Below, in pieces: positions 15,116-16,041 of a stretch of DNA of 16,041 bases (positions within the stretch are counted from its first letter, which is position 1; each line of letters opens with the position of its first letter). This DNA is from Rhodococcus sp. (in: high G+C Gram-positive bacteria) (GTDB taxonomy: Bacteria; Actinomycetota; Actinomycetes; Mycobacteriales; Mycobacteriaceae): assembly GCA_012515885.1 (NCBI GenBank), contig JAAYXN010000360.1, positions 1-16,041 on the forward strand, read 5' to 3'. The notes under the pieces are model-generated. The model saw only the letters and a list, made by a program, of their open reading frames with translations. It was not told the DNA's origin and made no database searches. Position numbers and translations under genes: made by a program.

Positions 15116-15279
15116 CATCCAGCGCATTCGATTGCCTGCCCTGGGCTGGCTGGCGAATACGGCTGGGACATGCAGCCTGGAGGGTACTCGCCGATGCGGA
15201 TCGGATAGCAGTGCCGTGCCGAGCAGAAACTCTCTTGCTGCCGTGTACGGGAGTGAGCTATCGACGACGTCGTTGGATT
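15116..15279. other. Non-repeat DNA between orphan gene and second array
   Basis: No gene, RNA or leader-like AT-rich stretch is evident. In the frame of the orphan gene, codons stay open from 15116 to TAG 15206-15208, including GEYGWDMQPGGYSPMRIG, which could be a lost C-terminus or chance. The stretch just before the first repeat of array 2 does not resemble the leader at 12043-12125. Confidence 0.5.
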
Positions 15280-15544
15280 GTCTTCCCCGCGTGTGCGGGG
15301 GTGAGCCCCAGCTTCTCGGTGCCAGGGTGGGGGCGGAGGTGTCTTCCCCGCGTATGCGTGGGTGAGCCCGAGGGTGGGGCCGACCTCGAAGAGGTGGAGC
15401 TGTCTTCCCCGCGTATGCGGGGGTGAGCCCGTCAGCTACGGCGCGTAGTACCAGATCATCGCGTCTTCCCCGCGTATGCGGGGGTGAGCCCTTTGGTGTG
15501 CCACAGCAGCCAGGCCGTCTTGGGTCTTCCCCGCGTACGCGGGG
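15280..15544 (+). CRISPR. Second, short CRISPR array: 5 repeats (last truncated), 4 spacers
   Basis: Repeats at 15280, 15341, 15402, 15463 and 15524, same family, orientation and 61-bp period as the main array. Repeat 1 has GTGTGC in the loop region, repeat 2 has GCGTGGG in the stem, repeats 3 and 4 are the GTGAGCC form, and repeat 5 keeps only 21 bp (to GCGGGG at 15544) with a TACG loop before diverging. No leader precedes it. It looks like the old, trailing end of an array or a separate decayed one. Confidence 0.93.
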
Positions 15545-15608
15545 AGTATGGATCGCGCCTGCGGTCGACAACTACAGCTTTCGGCTTTCTTCGCCGTAAA
15601 CACAGGGG

Positions 15609-15614
15609 TAAACT
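15609..15614 (+). promoter_or_regulatory. Possible -10 element for the candidate RNA
   Basis: TAAACT in a locally AT-richer stretch after the second array. A poor -35 (TTTCTT at 15586-15591) lies 17 bp upstream. Weak evidence. Confidence 0.3.
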
Positions 15615-15620
15615 GAAAGG

Positions 15621-15776
15621 CGCCTGATGCACCGTAGCTGAGGGAAGTGGTTCGTGTAGGAGGTCTCCGAGGCAGAAGTACCTACCCTGTAGGCAGCCTC
15701 AAACAGCGGTTTCTAGCCTTGCGCGCCCAACTTGATACCTGGTTATGCCCTCCCAGCTGGGAGGGCATAACCATTT
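15621..15776 (+). ncRNA. Candidate structured RNA of about 150 nt, unknown class
   Basis: Between a possible -10 (15609-15614) and a perfect terminator-like palindrome (15741-15772 plus ATTTT) there is no credible gene. The stretch can fold: GGAG-GT-CTCC, then GAGGC...GCCTC enclosing CCTAC-CCT-GTAGG, then the terminal hairpin. It does not match tRNA, tmRNA, SRP RNA or any riboswitch I know. It could be an sRNA tied to the CRISPR flank or a decayed repeat remnant. Confidence 0.3.
15741..15772. terminator. Perfect 16-bp palindrome, likely terminator
   Basis: GGTTATGCCCTCCCAG is followed without a loop base by its exact reverse complement; in RNA the AGCT centre would open as the loop. On the plus strand ATTTT follows, weakly like an intrinsic terminator. 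It starts 4 bp past the stop of the minus-strand gene, so it may end transcripts from both sides. Confidence 0.65.
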
Positions 15777-16041
15777 TCATATCTGGATAACTTCGATTCG
15801 ATGCTCAATTTTTCGCCGCATAGCCCGGCTTCTCCCCCACGCCCACGCATGCACATCAGGTATCCAGAGCAAGGGATCAAACGTCGGCGCGACGACATCG
15901 AAATGCGTGACCGCAGAATCAACGTGACGCTTCAACACCGACCGATCCTCGCGGTCTTGACCACACGATTCAACGGCTATACGGGCGATATTCTCAACAG
16001 CGAGGTCGCGAATCGCTTGTTCCAACGCTGCATCCCGAACC
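15777..16041 (-). CDS. C-terminal part of a hypothetical protein, possibly DUF3800-like (cut by window edge)
   Basis: The minus-strand frame is open from base 16041 to the stop at 15777-15779, so the gene starts beyond the right edge; a TTG at 16025 is in frame, but the codons before it (VRDAA) also read on. The visible 87 residues contain ALEQAIRDLAVENIARIAVESCG, DREDRSVLKRHV and DPLLWIPDVHAWAWGRSRAMRRKIE (given in pieces). The order ESxG, DRxDR, EPLLWIxDxxAWAWG and RRxIE is what I recall from DUF3800-related actinobacterial proteins with an RNase H-like fold. That is recognition from memory and not certain. The role is unknown; such genes are often found in accessory DNA, which agrees with its place beside the CRISPR loci. 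A perfect palindrome follows its stop. Confidence 0.6.
   Translation of the reverse strand, partial: VRDAALEQAIRDLAVENIARIAVESCGQDREDRSVLKRHVDSAVTHFDVVAPTFDPLLWIPDVHAWAWGRSRAMRRKIEHRIEVIQI

Noticed and set aside
15553..15740. A possible tRNA or a CRISPR leader reading leftward into array 2
   Set aside because: No cloverleaf or TTCGA arm was found, and the repeat direction puts the leader side on the left; the right-hand repeat is the most decayed.
15647..15790. A 47-codon plus-strand frame from GTG 15647
   Set aside because: The purine run upstream is too close to act as a ribosome site, and the frame reads through the terminal palindrome; a structured RNA fits better.

Overview
The window is high-GC actinobacterial DNA from the mycobacterial/corynebacterial order. 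From memory of the Mycobacterium tuberculosis map, the gene order follows Rv2221c to Rv2235: glnE, glnA2, an exported Hip1/CaeA-type serine hydrolase, panB, an RNase HI/phosphatase fusion, a zinc-ribbon protein, a NIF3 protein, a HAD phosphatase, a low-molecular-weight tyrosine phosphatase and a SURF1 protein. SURF1 implies an aerobic organism with a cytochrome c oxidase. The species cannot be named from this sequence.

Layout. 1-2587 (minus): the N-terminal 411 codons of glnE, 13 bp behind glnA2. 2687-4234 (minus): a lipoprotein serine hydrolase, divergent from panB (4381-5229, plus), whose stop overlaps a small lipoprotein gene. 5648-5730: a tandem repeat made from the 3' end of the next small minus-strand gene (5709-5897). 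5992-6096: a probable 34-residue protein not described by standard families, followed by a 15-bp hairpin. 6206-6636 (minus): RNase P RNA. 6706-9817 (minus): RNase HI-phosphatase, zinc-ribbon coiled-coil protein and NIF3 protein. 9922-12042 (plus): HAD phosphatase, PtpA-like phosphatase and SURF1. Several starts (glnA2, HAD, SURF1) sit 6-7 nt behind a -10-like hexamer, as expected for leaderless mRNAs.

The accessory part begins right after SURF1. An 83-bp leader is followed by a type I-E-like CRISPR array of 44 repeats and 43 spacers with a 61-bp period (12126-14779). The repeats fall into blocks: GTGAACC near the leader, then GTGAGCC, then a mixed distal zone with loop and stem variants. This is a readable history of array growth. 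The array is followed by 501 bp of foreign-looking DNA, holding the tail of one reading frame and a complete 81-codon orphan gene. A second, leaderless, degenerate array of five repeats follows (15280-15544). No cas gene lies in the window.

The right edge holds a possible structured RNA ending in a perfect 16-bp palindrome (15741-15772), and the 3' part of a minus-strand gene resembling DUF3800-type proteins.

The most unusual parts are the repeat stratigraphy, the 501-bp segment between the two arrays, the 34-codon gene beside rnpB, and the candidate RNA at 15615-15776.
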